From positions 1 through 64,000 of the forward strand of contig NZ_AXAY01000017.1 of the NCBI RefSeq assembly GCF_000473045.1: DNA of 64,000 nucleotides, given 5' to 3'. Source of the stretch: Bradyrhizobium sp. WSM3983 (lineage in GTDB: Bacteria; Pseudomonadota; Alphaproteobacteria; Rhizobiales; Xanthobacteraceae). Shown one piece after another: positions 26,939 to 36,036 of this stretch. Position 1 is the stretch's first letter. Every line of letters starts with the position of its first letter. The notes under the pieces are model-generated. The model ran no database searches. It was not told the origin of the DNA and was given only the letters and a program-made list of their open reading frames with translations. The position numbers and the translations under genes are program-made.

Positions 26939-27334
26939 ATGCGATATTTGGAGGTGCGGAAGGGCCGCATAGAAATCATCCCGATGATCGACATCATGCT
27001 TTTCTTGCTGGTGTTCTTCATCATGATCACGCTGCGAATGATCCCGGCGACCGGTATCGCCTCGCAGCTTCCGCAAAGCAGCACCGCGCAGGATCTACCC
27101 CATCCAAAGATCGTCGTTACAATGTTTGCTGACGGCGCTATCGAAACGGATGGTCAAAAACTGACCATCGACGATCTGACGGCCAAATTGGCCGCCGAGC
27201 CGGACCGAGAGCACGCCGCCGTTACCATTGCCGGAGCTGGCACCGCAACGCTGCAGAATCTTCTCGCTGTGATGGATGCGTGCCGCAAAGCCGGCATTGT
27301 CCAGGTAGGCCTCGCCGCGAAGGACGCAAAGTAG
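26939..27334 (+). CDS. exbD: ExbD/TolR-family protein
   Basis: 131 residues. It has a short cytoplasmic start (RYLEVRKGRIEIIPMIDIML), then one helix that includes the essential membrane aspartate (PMIDIMLFLLVFFIMIT), followed by a periplasmic domain (QSSTAQDLPHPKIVVTMFAD...). The P.ID.MLFLLVFF pattern is typical. Start is three bases after exbB, and tonB begins 13 bases later. Length is normal. Confidence 0.93.
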   Translation: MRYLEVRKGRIEIIPMIDIMLFLLVFFIMITLRMIPATGIASQLPQSSTAQDLPHPKIVVTMFADGAIETDGQKLTIDDLTAKLAAEPDREHAAVTIAGAGTATLQNLLAVMDACRKAGIVQVGLAAKDAK

Positions 27335-27347
27335 GGGTGCCATCGTT

Positions 27348-28088
27348 GTGACCATTGCAACAGCCGACCAATTCAGCCCACCGCAGGAGCGCTCCGCACT
27401 GCCCGTTTCGTTTGCCGCTGCGCTATTGCTGGAGGGCCTCTGTGTTCTTGCCATCGTGGGCTGGCTGACCCAGCGCCCGACACGGCAAGAGGCGTCGGCA
27501 CCGACCATGCAGATCTCGCTGGTGGCCGCTCCACCTGCGGCGCCCGATGCACCGGCAGATCCGCCTCCTATGGTCGCGGAAACTCCCCCGGTACCCGAAG
27601 AGCCTCAGGTTACTCCACCGCCCCCGGAGGTCCCTCCACCGCCGGCAGAGATTGCTCCACCAGAACCCACTCCGGTGCCTCCGAAGACGGAGGCGGCGGC
27701 CGTGCGCCCGAAGCCGGCAAAGCCGCCGCAGCAGGTCAACAAAAAACCGGCCCCGCGTCCCGCGCAGCAACAAGCGGCAGCTAGCGCGGCGCCGAGCGCT
27801 GGCGCGATGTCGAGCTTTCAAGGCCAAATGCGGCGGGCGGTAGAAAGCGCGCTGATCTATCCGGCATCTGCACGTGCCTCGGGCCAGCATGGTCGTGCGC
27901 GCGTGACGTTCGATTTTCTGGACGGACGCGTATCGGCGGTCAGCTTGTCTCAATCAAGCGGCTCTCCGGTTCTCGATCAAGCGGCACTCGCCACCGTCAG
28001 GAGCGCGCGTTATCCGTCCCCGCCGCCGGAGCTGAGCCACCGAACCCTTCATCTCAGCATCTTCGTTGAGTTCAAAGGAGGCACGTGA
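27348..28088 (+). CDS. tonB: TonB energy-transducing protein
   Basis: 246 residues, GTG start. It has an N-terminal membrane anchor (VSFAAALLLEGLCVLAIVGW), a long Pro/Glu-rich periplasmic spacer (residues 60-140, rich in PPPPEVPPPPAEIAPPEP-type sequence), and a C-terminal TonB domain (GRARVTFDFLDGRVSAVSLS, then SGSPVLDQAALATVRSARYP). It links the ExbBD motor to the receptor encoded upstream. The stop overlaps a tiny 21-codon frame (28088-28153) of doubtful meaning. Confidence 0.93.
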   Translation: MTIATADQFSPPQERSALPVSFAAALLLEGLCVLAIVGWLTQRPTRQEASAPTMQISLVAAPPAAPDAPADPPPMVAETPPVPEEPQVTPPPPEVPPPPAEIAPPEPTPVPPKTEAAAVRPKPAKPPQQVNKKPAPRPAQQQAAASAAPSAGAMSSFQGQMRRAVESALIYPASARASGQHGRARVTFDFLDGRVSAVSLSQSSGSPVLDQAALATVRSARYPSPPPELSHRTLHLSIFVEFKGGT

Positions 28089-28157
28089 TGGCGAAGCAAT
28101 CCTCCCCACTCCGTCCGCGGCACGATCGGCTAGAAGTTCTGATTCTGGAATGAGAAA

Positions 28158-29999
28158 ATGAAACACGTGACAAGGGCCGGCTATTTTGGACCAGTCAGCA
28201 TCCTTTCGATTGCGATCGCTCTCGCTTGCGTTTCGCCCAGGGTCGTGTCGGCGGCTACATCGACATTGGCATGCGACGACATGATGAAGACTGCGTTTAA
28301 GCCCGACGCCAATACAACCGTTCTGTTCGTAAAGGAGGTCAAGAAGGGCGATCCCTATCCCAATCCCACGAAGGAGCAGCGGAATTTCCCGAGCCGTCCA
28401 GCGAGATTCGCCGCGGACCTTTGTTGGGTCAAGCTTCTGGTTGAGCCTGGCGTTCCCGGTCCCGCCGAGGCTCCGTCGACTTCTCGCGGCATCGGGATTG
28501 AGGTATGGCTACCTGAGAGGAATGCTTGGAACCACCGGGTACACGTCCTAGGTGGTGGAGGCTGGGACAACGGCACCAACGAGGCGGTGCTCGATAAAAT
28601 GAGCGGCGGTAACGGCAACCTCCCGGCGGCGCGGCTGGCGGCCGAGGAAGGTGCCGTGACGTCGACGACCGACAGCGGCCAGCAGAGCGTCGGCGCTTCG
28701 TTCGCAATGAACCCCGATCGGACCGTCAACGTTGCGGGCTGGCGGGACTGGGTCTATCGCAGCCTTTACGAGCAGGCAATCAAGACCAAGGCATTAGCGG
28801 CGGCCTACTACGGCGCATCACCGCGATATTCTTATTTTGAGGGCGGTTCGGGCGGCGGTAGGCAGGCGCTTCATATCGCGCAGAACCTGCCCGAACAATA
28901 TGACGGTATTCTATCCGTGAGGGCGGCCGTCAGCTGGGCCGGGACTATCGGGCAGCTGTATCCCGCACTCGTGGTCCTGCGCGATCTTGATGGAAAGAGC
29001 CTGTCGAGAGAGCAGCTTGAGGCGGTGTCGGCCAGGGCTGTTGCGGCTTGTGACACGGTCGGAGGAAAGCATCTCGGATTCATCCTCGATAACCGTCCAT
29101 GCCGTTTTGATCCGACGAGGGATGTCGCTACCCTGTGCTTGTCGGATGGTGGGACGAACGACACACAAGCATGCCTAACCCCCAGGCAGGCCTTGGCCAT
29201 GAACAAGATTTGGTATGGCCTGACTATCGACGGCAGCGTGCCAGATCCGGCCGTCGATAATGGCTGGGACGCGGCGAGAACGGGTGCGCGGATCTGGTAC
29301 GGATATCCGCGCGGTGGCTATATTCGTTCACTTGAGAATGATTTGACATGGCCTGAACAAAAAGGCCCGGGAGGCGACCTGATCGCCTTGGCTCTTGGCG
29401 ACCCCAAACTCGGAACGTCGGATTTCAGGAACGCGACCGGTAAGGGCGAGGACGGCTGGAAAAATATGACCTATGCGGAACTCGCGGGGGCGTTCGAAGC
29501 CTTCAGGGCGATGCAGGCCGTAACGCAGAGCGAACCGAGCGAGCATGAAGACCTGACACGGCTCAAGCTCTCTGGCACCAAATTCTTGCAGGTGACGGGT
29601 ATGCATGACTCTAGCGCCTGGGTGCAAGGGCATACCGAATACTATGACCGGGTCATGGCCAAAATGGGCGGTCCGGCATCGGTCCAGGCCTATTACAAGA
29701 TGTACGTGCTACCGGGGCTGGCTCACGGTTATTTCAGCGGCTCAGCGAACGCCGACGCCAATCCGCCGGTGCCGGAAAATGGGCGCTTGTACGGGGCTTT
29801 GGTAGATTGGGTGGAGAAAGGCATTTCGCCGGACAGCATGGTCTTCACATCGCCAGGGCTCGACAGCGAGAGTTCGGTGTACAAGATTTTCCCGCGACCC
29901 AAGGGGCCAGCAATGAGCCTGCCGGTCTGCGCCTATCCCACCGTGGCAACCTATGTCAGCGGCGATATCTTCAAGGCGCAAAGCTACAAGTGCAGGTAG
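28158..29999 (+). CDS. Tannase/feruloyl esterase family protein (exported)
   Basis: 613 residues with a signal peptide (SILSIAIALACVSPRVVSAA). The alpha/beta-hydrolase core has the nucleophile in EGGSGGGRQALH (S231), an acid in GMHDSSAW (D484) and the base in PGLAHGYF (H523), in the order and spacing of the tannase/feruloyl esterase family. That family usually has a disulfide tying the residues before Ser and after His (C-S...H-C); here both are glycines (GS, HG), so this is an atypical member. It would hydrolyse an ester such as a plant phenolic ester in the periplasm. It follows tonB by 69 bases on the same strand and probably shares the uptake operon. Confidence 0.85.
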   Translation: MKHVTRAGYFGPVSILSIAIALACVSPRVVSAATSTLACDDMMKTAFKPDANTTVLFVKEVKKGDPYPNPTKEQRNFPSRPARFAADLCWVKLLVEPGVPGPAEAPSTSRGIGIEVWLPERNAWNHRVHVLGGGGWDNGTNEAVLDKMSGGNGNLPAARLAAEEGAVTSTTDSGQQSVGASFAMNPDRTVNVAGWRDWVYRSLYEQAIKTKALAAAYYGASPRYSYFEGGSGGGRQALHIAQNLPEQYDGILSVRAAVSWAGTIGQLYPALVVLRDLDGKSLSREQLEAVSARAVAACDTVGGKHLGFILDNRPCRFDPTRDVATLCLSDGGTNDTQACLTPRQALAMNKIWYGLTIDGSVPDPAVDNGWDAARTGARIWYGYPRGGYIRSLENDLTWPEQKGPGGDLIALALGDPKLGTSDFRNATGKGEDGWKNMTYAELAGAFEAFRAMQAVTQSEPSEHEDLTRLKLSGTKFLQVTGMHDSSAWVQGHTEYYDRVMAKMGGPASVQAYYKMYVLPGLAHGYFSGSANADANPPVPENGRLYGALVDWVEKGISPDSMVFTSPGLDSESSVYKIFPRPKGPAMSLPVCAYPTVATYVSGDIFKAQSYKCR

Positions 30000-30039
30000 G
30001 CCGATTGCTTCGAGTCCAGGCCCAGGTGCCCACGGACAC

Positions 30040-30690
30040 CGAACCGGCGTAGTCGTCAGCCGCCAAACCCACTCTAGCCTACAAAGGAAGCCCCGGCTCT
30101 GCCGCGGAGGCAGCAGGAGTTTGAAGGCAGCCGCCCATCGATGAAACTCAGGGCGTGAGCCGCCACGCATTCGAGAAGGAGTTTCATGATGGACGATTTC
30201 GCGAGCCTAGCCACAGCAAGTGGGATTGCAAATACCCTGTGGTGCTCATTCCCAAGCGCCGCAGAAAGACGTTGTAGCCGAGTTGAGGCAGCATCTCGGG
30301 GAGGTCTTTCGCAGGCATCTGATGCCCGACCATGTTCACATGATGATATCGATCCCGCGGAAATACGCGGCTACGCAAGTGATCGGGTACATCAAGGGAA
30401 GATCAGCCATCCACCTGGATCGTCTCTACGCGGAGCGGAAGCGCAACTTCATAGGGCAACACTTCTGGGCTCGCGGATACTTCGCGTCGACCGTCAGTCG
30501 AGACGAGGCGGTGATCAGAAAATACATGAGGAAGCCGAAGAACGAAGATGCTCGCCTCGATCAACTCAATATGTGGTCTAAGGCCGCCTTCAGGCGGCCA
30601 ACAAAATCGGGGACGCATTAGCGTCCCCACGGCCGGCTTTGAGCGGCCCAATTCCTAAAGCCCCCGTCTTTGCCCGGGGGATAGTTACTT
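30040..30690 (+). mobile_element. Decayed IS200/IS605-family element
   Basis: Encloses the Y1 transposase pseudogene. The right side has three stem-loops: GGCCGCC..GGCGGCC at about 30580-30600, GGGACGC..GCGTCCC at about 30611-30627, and CCCCCGTC..CCGGGGG at about 30661-30680. These are typical subterminal structures of this family. It separates the tannase gene from the ABC transporter genes. Confidence 0.75.
30189..30621 (+). pseudogene. IS200/IS605-type TnpA (Y1 transposase), frameshifted
   Basis: The HUH motif is in MPDHVHMMISIP and the catalytic tyrosine in RKYMRKPKNED, with WARGYFASTVSRDEAVI between. The start region is in three frames (MDDFASL / SHSKWDCKYPVVLIPKRRRK / VAELRQHLGEVFRR), and about 14 residues normally between EVFRR and HLMPDH are missing. 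It is therefore inactive. Downstream hairpins at about 30585-30680 are the element's right end. Confidence 0.85.
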
Positions 30691-30726
30691 CGCGCTTCCT
30701 TTCACGACACCTAACTGCGAGGAAAA

Positions 30727-31959
30727 ATGAAACGCATCGCACTCATGACCATCGCCATCGCTTTAAGCGTTGGGTCAGCCTCGGGAGCAGACCTCAACTT
30801 GCTCTATGCTGGATCTAATCTAATGGCACCCATCCATAACAAGTTCAAAAAACACTTCCAGCTGACGCATCCTGGAACTACCCTGAGCTTAGAGCCTGCT
30901 CTTGAGTACACCGACGCAATGGCGGTTACACTAAGGCAGTCCCTCATCGGCCAAGATCCGGATGCCGGGTATTTCGGTATTTCCGACGTTTGCATCCTCG
31001 CGGAGAGGGACATTGCGAAGCCGCTTGATGACCGCATAGCCAACGATCTCGAATGGGCTTCACTCGGCATGCCCAAGAGCGCGCTTGAAGTTACGAAATG
31101 CGGCGGCAAGATCTATGGGGTTCCGTTCGGTGCGTCCTTCATGGTCGTGATGTTCAATAACAAACTGGTCGCCAAAGCAGGCGGAGAACCCGATCACCTG
31201 CCAAAGGCGTGGCCCGATATCCTGGAGCTTGCCAAGAAGATCGACGCCACGGGCGGTGGAATCGCGTTCAACTATGATGCTTCGTCGAGTTGGAGCTTCA
31301 TGACGCTTGTCCAGAGTGAGGGCGGAAAGATTTTGACCAGCGACGGTAAGGACGTCGCTTTTGACTCATCAGAAGGCCTGAAAGCGCTCCAGGTTTTGGC
31401 CGATATCGGTGCCGCTCGCCATTATTCGGATATGACAAAGGCGCAGGCACGTCAGGCTTTCACGGCAGGCACCTTGGGCATTCTGGTCGATTCATCAAGC
31501 GGCCTTCCTAACTACGTCAAAGCGGCGGCCAGGAATTTTGCGATAGGAGTTATTCCTTTTCCAGTCGTACCCAACGGTAGAGTGCCAACTTCGGGTATGG
31601 CGGGCATTCTATTGACCTCCAATGAAAAGAAGGCCGATCGGGCTTGGGAGTACCTGAAATACGGATCGTCGCCTGATGGACAAACTCTCATCGGCAAACT
31701 AACTGGATTTCTACCCTTCAATCAGATTGCGATCCAATCACTAGATAAGCTTGGCACGTTCTCTTCTGAGAACTCTGGACTAGCTGTCGCTGCCCAAAGT
31801 TTTAAGAGTGCCGGCTCTTGGCCCCGTTTTCCTGGTCCTAATGGGCTAAAGATTCACGCTACCATTATGAATTACATGCAGAAGGTCTATACGGGCGCAC
31901 TGGCCCCGAGCGTCGCCCTTAAAGACATGGCCAAAGATACGCGCGCGTTGCTGAAATAA
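30727..31959 (+). CDS. ABC transporter substrate-binding protein, family 1 (carbohydrate type)
   Basis: 410 residues preceded by GAGGA. It has a signal peptide (ALMTIAIALSVGSASGA) and the MalE/UgpB-type fold: N-terminal LNLLYAGSNLMAPIHNKFKK, GVPFGASFMVVMFNNKLVAK for the hinge region, and the conserved GMAGILLTSNEKKADRAWEY segment. It would deliver a small carbohydrate or related polar molecule to the permeases encoded at 34053-35875. Between it and the ATPase gene lies about 0.9 kb of decayed DNA with an aminotransferase scrap, so the transporter operon has been split by insertion. Confidence 0.87.
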   Translation: MKRIALMTIAIALSVGSASGADLNLLYAGSNLMAPIHNKFKKHFQLTHPGTTLSLEPALEYTDAMAVTLRQSLIGQDPDAGYFGISDVCILAERDIAKPLDDRIANDLEWASLGMPKSALEVTKCGGKIYGVPFGASFMVVMFNNKLVAKAGGEPDHLPKAWPDILELAKKIDATGGGIAFNYDASSSWSFMTLVQSEGGKILTSDGKDVAFDSSEGLKALQVLADIGAARHYSDMTKAQARQAFTAGTLGILVDSSSGLPNYVKAAARNFAIGVIPFPVVPNGRVPTSGMAGILLTSNEKKADRAWEYLKYGSSPDGQTLIGKLTGFLPFNQIAIQSLDKLGTFSSENSGLAVAAQSFKSAGSWPRFPGPNGLKIHATIMNYMQKVYTGALAPSVALKDMAKDTRALLK

Positions 31960-32259
31960 GCGAACCGAACGGCTGCAAGGCAACGAAGGCATTGCATTAA
32001 GCACACCTCAACAACCAAGGAACCATGGAGAAGATCGATTGTCCCGCAGAAGCGGAGCGGAAGCGATAGTGCACAATCGCTTCAGTAGTCAGAAAGATCC
32101 TCGGCCGCAGACATTTGTTCTCCTGCAGAAGTTTGGAAACCTTTCGGCATTCATTCAAAAGGTTATCGTGTTGATATTGAGCAACTATATGGTTGGCGCA
32201 CCAAACGCCTGCATGCCGAGGTGGGCAAGCGCGGTGCGACGCGCTTCTGCTCTTCCTTC
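31960..32259. other. No gene recognised
   Basis: 300 bases after the binding-protein stop, without a supported gene. Confidence 0.45.
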
Positions 32260-32420
32260 CCAAATCGCGCGAATGGCGGCTTCGTAAATAGCGAGTGGCG
32301 TGTCGAATCCGCTTTTCGAGCATGATCACATCGACGGCTTGATCGCGCAACCTAGCTGCACCCGCTGTCGGTAGCCGTTCTGCCTCGAGATACAAAGGAG
32401 ACCGCTTGCGAAGTGCCGTA
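32260..32420 (-). pseudogene. Third palB-like aminotransferase scrap (N-terminus)
   Basis: On the minus strand AGAARLRDQAVDVIMLEKRI and, after a frameshift, FDTPLAIYEAAIRAI can be read, matching ARAAELRDQGVDVITLSQGE and FDTPSTIREAGIRAI of the intact aminotransferase at 11464-12663. Only about the first 55 codons are left. Confidence 0.65.
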
Positions 32421-32877
32421 CTGACGGGCTTCTTGCACGGCTTCGCCGGGAATGGCCTTTGCTAACAAGTGTCCTCTCGCGGCAGCCGATCGCGACGTGC
32501 TCTCCATATATTCAGCGAGCGCGGCGCCGTGGGGACGCTCGCTCAGGAAAAGACCTAGCAGTAAGCACTCAGCGAGACGCGGCAGGTTCGGGTCCAGTTG
32601 CTGCGCGGTGCCCACACGAAAAGGGCTGGGGCTCGTGGCAGCGCGCGCGCCGAGTTCTGTTCCCAAGCAAAGCAGATCCCTATGAATGTGTAGCCCTTGT
32701 GCGACTGCCTGCCTCGTGGAGCGCTGCACGTCATCGCATTTTCCCTAATGTTCCATCGAGTTATTCGATGAACGTCATTCGGCTGTAGTGCTTTGGGTCT
32801 TGAAGCATAGCGTGCTTGTGCACGAGGGGCCTGCCGCTTGCGCAGGGTCTTATATCGATGATGGAGAATCAACGGCG
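32421..32877. promoter_or_regulatory. Leader region of ABC ATPase gene with pal-type motif
   Basis: About 450 bases without a supported gene. Near its end are TCATCGCAT (32731) and TTATTCGATGAACGTCAT (32761), the same pair as at 23947-23990 before the TonB receptor. The ATPase gene starts about 108 bases after the motif. Confidence 0.4.
32760..32770. promoter_or_regulatory. GTTATTCGATG site upstream of ABC ATPase
   Basis: Ten of eleven bases equal the motif at 10297; the following AACGTCATTCGGCTG matches the extension at 23986. Confidence 0.45.
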
Positions 32878-34056
32878 GTGGCGTCCGTTTCGATCGAAAG
32901 CATAAATAAGAACTACGGCCAGATGTCCGTCTTGCGCGGCGTTTCGCTGTCGGTAGCAGATGGTGAATTCCTGACGCTGTTGGGGCCGTCCGGATGCGGG
33001 AAATCGACCTTACTGCGGATTCTCGCTGGACTTGAGATGCAGGACGCCGGCTCAATCTCGATCGGTGAGCAGGTTGTGGACGGATTGCGGCCGAAGCGGC
33101 GAGACGTCGCGATGGTGTTCCAGTCCTACGCACTCTATCCGCACATGACGGTCGCTTCCAACATGGCATTACCGCTTCGGATGCGCCGGTTCTCAGCATT
33201 CCAGAGGCTTCCTGTTCTTGGTCGCCTGCTGCCAGGCACCGCGCGGATCGCCAGTGAGATAGACATGGAAGTTACCCGTACAGCCAACGCGCTCGGCATC
33301 GGCCATCTTTTGGCCCGTAAGCCTGGCCAGCTCTCCGGCGGACAGCGCCAACGTGTGGCGGTTGGCCGGGCGATGGTGCGCCATCCTGCTGTTTTCCTGA
33401 TGGACGAGCCGCTATCCAATCTTGATGCCAAACTGCGCGTGCAGATGCGAACCGAGATCAAGGAACTGCACCAGCGGCTCGGCGTCACATTCGTCTATGT
33501 CACCCATGACCAGGCCGAGGCCATGACCCTGTCCGACCGGGTGGCAGTGATGCTCGACGGCGAGTTGCTGCAGGTGGCTCCGCCGCAGGACATCTATGCC
33601 GATCCCGACGATCGTCGGGTCGCCGAATTCATTGGTTCGCCGAAAATCAATATGCTCGACGGTGTGCTGCGTGAACACGGGCTGCTCGATGTGGCCGGAT
33701 CAGCGCTCAGGGTCGATGCCGATGCGCTTGCCGGCACACATCTCACCCTCGCCATTCGCCCGGAGGCCTTTCATCTTGCGCACCAAGGCGGGCAGGGCGC
33801 ATTGACCGGTTCCGTGCGCATGATCGAGCACATGGGCTCTGATCTCTTCGTCCATCTCGATCTCGCGGGCATCAATCATCCATTGCTTGCTAGGCTGCTG
33901 GCCGAACGGGCGCCTCATATCGCCCCCGGTCAAACCTTGCACGTCGGCGTTCGGCCGGACCGCGTCCTTCTCTTTACCCGCGATGGGCGGCGTTTACGCC
34001 GGCAAGCAGAATCCGGCTACGCGTCGGTAACCCCCATTCGGGAGACTGGCCGATGA
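32878..34056 (+). CDS. ABC transporter ATP-binding protein (MalK/UgpC type)
   Basis: 392 residues from a GTG preceded by GGAG; the frame is open 30 codons further upstream but that part lacks family sequence. It has Walker A GPSGCGKST (residues 36-44), Q-loop MVFQSYALYPHMT, signature LSGGQRQRVA (from 152), Walker B VFLMDEPLSNLDAK and switch VTHDQ. A C-terminal regulatory TOBE/MRP domain follows (LAIRPEAFHL), as in sugar importers. About 25 residues between the Q-loop and the signature (RFSAFQRLPVLGRLLPGTAR) are an insertion relative to standard MalK. It overlaps the first permease gene by four bases. Confidence 0.92.
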   Translation: MASVSIESINKNYGQMSVLRGVSLSVADGEFLTLLGPSGCGKSTLLRILAGLEMQDAGSISIGEQVVDGLRPKRRDVAMVFQSYALYPHMTVASNMALPLRMRRFSAFQRLPVLGRLLPGTARIASEIDMEVTRTANALGIGHLLARKPGQLSGGQRQRVAVGRAMVRHPAVFLMDEPLSNLDAKLRVQMRTEIKELHQRLGVTFVYVTHDQAEAMTLSDRVAVMLDGELLQVAPPQDIYADPDDRRVAEFIGSPKINMLDGVLREHGLLDVAGSALRVDADALAGTHLTLAIRPEAFHLAHQGGQGALTGSVRMIEHMGSDLFVHLDLAGINHPLLARLLAERAPHIAPGQTLHVGVRPDRVLLFTRDGRRLRRQAESGYASVTPIRETGR

Positions 34057-35027
34057 GCGCTCCCGTTGCCCTTTCCGGCAGCTCTGGCGAGCCGCCCGCG
34101 ACCACGCGCGTTCGAATACCCGCATCCCGCACCGCCACACCGGGCCAGAGGCAAGCCTTTGCCGAAGCGTTGGCAGCCTGGACTCTGGCCGGGCCTGCGC
34201 TCTTCTTTCTGCTCGCCCTGTACTTGCTGCCGGTGATCGCAGTCGTTCTCATTGCGCTCACAGATTGGCAGCTCGGGGGACGTTCTCTCACCTTTGTGGG
34301 CCTGACTAACTTCCGTGAGGTCTTTGCCGACGAAGGTTTCAGGGCCTCGCTCCTCAATACCATCGTCTACGTTCTGGTCGTTGTGCCGAGTACGCTTATG
34401 CTCGGTCTTCTGATCGCGCTGCTCATCGAAAGCGGAAGGTCCTGCCGCGCCTTTTACCGTGCCATCCACTTCCTCCCCTTCATGGCGACACTCACCGCTA
34501 TGGCGATCGCTTGGGAGACGCTGCTGCATCCGACGATTGGGCCCGTCAACCAAGCGCTTGCCGCAATTGGACTGCCGACCGCGAACTGGCTGCGCGACGA
34601 GAGTACGGCACTGCCCGTACTTGCCATCATCGGCGTCTGGCAGAATCTCGGCTACGCAATGGTGTTGTATCTCGCAGGTCTGAAGGGAATCCCGCAGGAC
34701 CTGTACGATGCTGCCGATGTCGATGGCGCCGATCTTTGGCTCGATCGGCTGCGCACCGTCACGCTGCCCATGCTCGGACCGATATCGATGTTCGTTGTTA
34801 TCGTCGTGGCGCTAAGAGCGCTCGAGTCCTTCGACGCCGTCAAATTGCTTACCCAGGGCGGACCCGGTCACGCCTCCGAAGTGTTGCTCTACACGCTCTA
34901 TCGCGAGAGCTTCGAGTATCTACGCACAGGATATGGCGCTGCCGTTGCCGTGGTCTTTCTCGCCATCGTGCTGACGCTCACCGTCATTCAAGTGCGCGTC
35001 CTGGACAGGAAGGTGCACTACCAATGA
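34053..35027 (+). CDS. ABC transporter permease (MalF/UgpA type)
   Basis: 324 residues with six membrane helices after a Thr/Pro-rich N-terminus. The coupling-helix motif is YDAADVDGADLWLDRLRTVT, typical of the first permease of carbohydrate importers. Start overlaps the ATPase stop (ATGA), and its stop overlaps the second permease start in the same way. Works with the binding protein at 30727. Confidence 0.92.
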   Translation: MSAPVALSGSSGEPPATTRVRIPASRTATPGQRQAFAEALAAWTLAGPALFFLLALYLLPVIAVVLIALTDWQLGGRSLTFVGLTNFREVFADEGFRASLLNTIVYVLVVVPSTLMLGLLIALLIESGRSCRAFYRAIHFLPFMATLTAMAIAWETLLHPTIGPVNQALAAIGLPTANWLRDESTALPVLAIIGVWQNLGYAMVLYLAGLKGIPQDLYDAADVDGADLWLDRLRTVTLPMLGPISMFVVIVVALRALESFDAVKLLTQGGPGHASEVLLYTLYRESFEYLRTGYGAAVAVVFLAIVLTLTVIQVRVLDRKVHYQ

Positions 35028-35875
35028 GCCGCGCTACCTCGATAGGTCGTTTGTCCCCGCCGGTCGCGATACTTCGCCATGCCGCGCTGCTCGCCACCGG
35101 AGCACTCATTCTCGTGCCCTTCGTATGGATGGTGTCGCTGTCGATCAAGCCGCCGGGCGAGATCTTCAGCACCTCCTTCTTCCTGTGGCCCAAGCAATTC
35201 TATGGCGTCGAAAACTACACCAGGGCGCTGACTGACGCCCCGCTGCCGCGATACATGGGCAACGGCCTGATCGTATGCGCTGTGATCTTGGCACTACAGA
35301 TCCTGTTTTGCGCACCTTGCGCCTATGCGCTCGCCAAGCTCCGGTTTCCCGGACGCGACCTGCTGTTCGGCGTCGTGCTGATCGGCCTGCTGCTGCCCCA
35401 TCAGGTGCTCTCGCTGCCGCTGTTCATCCTCGGCTACCATCTCGGCATCCTCAACACCTATGCGGCGCTCATCTTCCCTTATGTCGTCTCGCCGTTCGGC
35501 ATCTTCCTGTTTCGACAATGCTTCAAGACCATCCCCAATGATGTGGTCCACGCCGCGCGGCTCGACGGTCTCTCCGAACTCGCGATCGTCTGGAAGATCA
35601 TGGTGCCGATGGCGCTGCCGGCTGTCATCGCGTTTGCGATCTTCTCGGTCGTCGGGCACTGGAACGACCTCTTCTGGCCACTCATCGCCGTCCGCGACCA
35701 GTCCCTCATGCCGCCGCCGCTCGGGATTATGTCTTTTAAAAACGAGGAGGCCGGCAACGATTACGGCCCCCTGATGGCCGCATCTACCCTCGTCGTGTTG
35801 CCTCTCGTCATCGCCTTCCTCGCCGCACAGAAGTGGTTCGTCGAAGGAATGACCGGGGGCGCGGTCAAGCAATAA
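35024..35875 (+). CDS. ABC transporter permease (MalG/UgpE type)
   Basis: 283 residues, six helices, with the EAA-loop VVHAARLDGLSELAIVWKIM and the C-terminal LAAQKWFVEGMTGGAVKQ that is typical of MalG-type subunits. The start is the ATG overlapping the upstream stop. Completes a binding protein, ATPase and two-permease importer. The substrate class is inferred to be a sugar or polyol by family. Confidence 0.92.
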   Translation: MSRATSIGRLSPPVAILRHAALLATGALILVPFVWMVSLSIKPPGEIFSTSFFLWPKQFYGVENYTRALTDAPLPRYMGNGLIVCAVILALQILFCAPCAYALAKLRFPGRDLLFGVVLIGLLLPHQVLSLPLFILGYHLGILNTYAALIFPYVVSPFGIFLFRQCFKTIPNDVVHAARLDGLSELAIVWKIMVPMALPAVIAFAIFSVVGHWNDLFWPLIAVRDQSLMPPPLGIMSFKNEEAGNDYGPLMAASTLVVLPLVIAFLAAQKWFVEGMTGGAVKQ

Positions 35876-36036
35876 GCCGGCGGAGTTGAATGGTGCTTTC
35901 CATGACGTTCTCGGTACGGCCGGTCGGTCGCTCGAAGGATGCTAGCTCGATGTCGCAGTTGGTAGGATATCTTGGTAAAAATCAGAGCGATACTTCTCTC
36001 GCAACGACCGGCGTGCCTAGTAGGGCCGTTGAATCC

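Noticed and set aside
28088..28153. 21-codon frame overlapping the tonB stop
   Set aside because: Too short and without conservation evidence; mentioned only with tonB.
30580..30680. Cluster of hairpins after 30.58 kb as a transcription terminator or CRISPR-like repeat
   Set aside because: The stems differ in sequence and sit at the right end of an IS200/IS605 remnant, which explains them.
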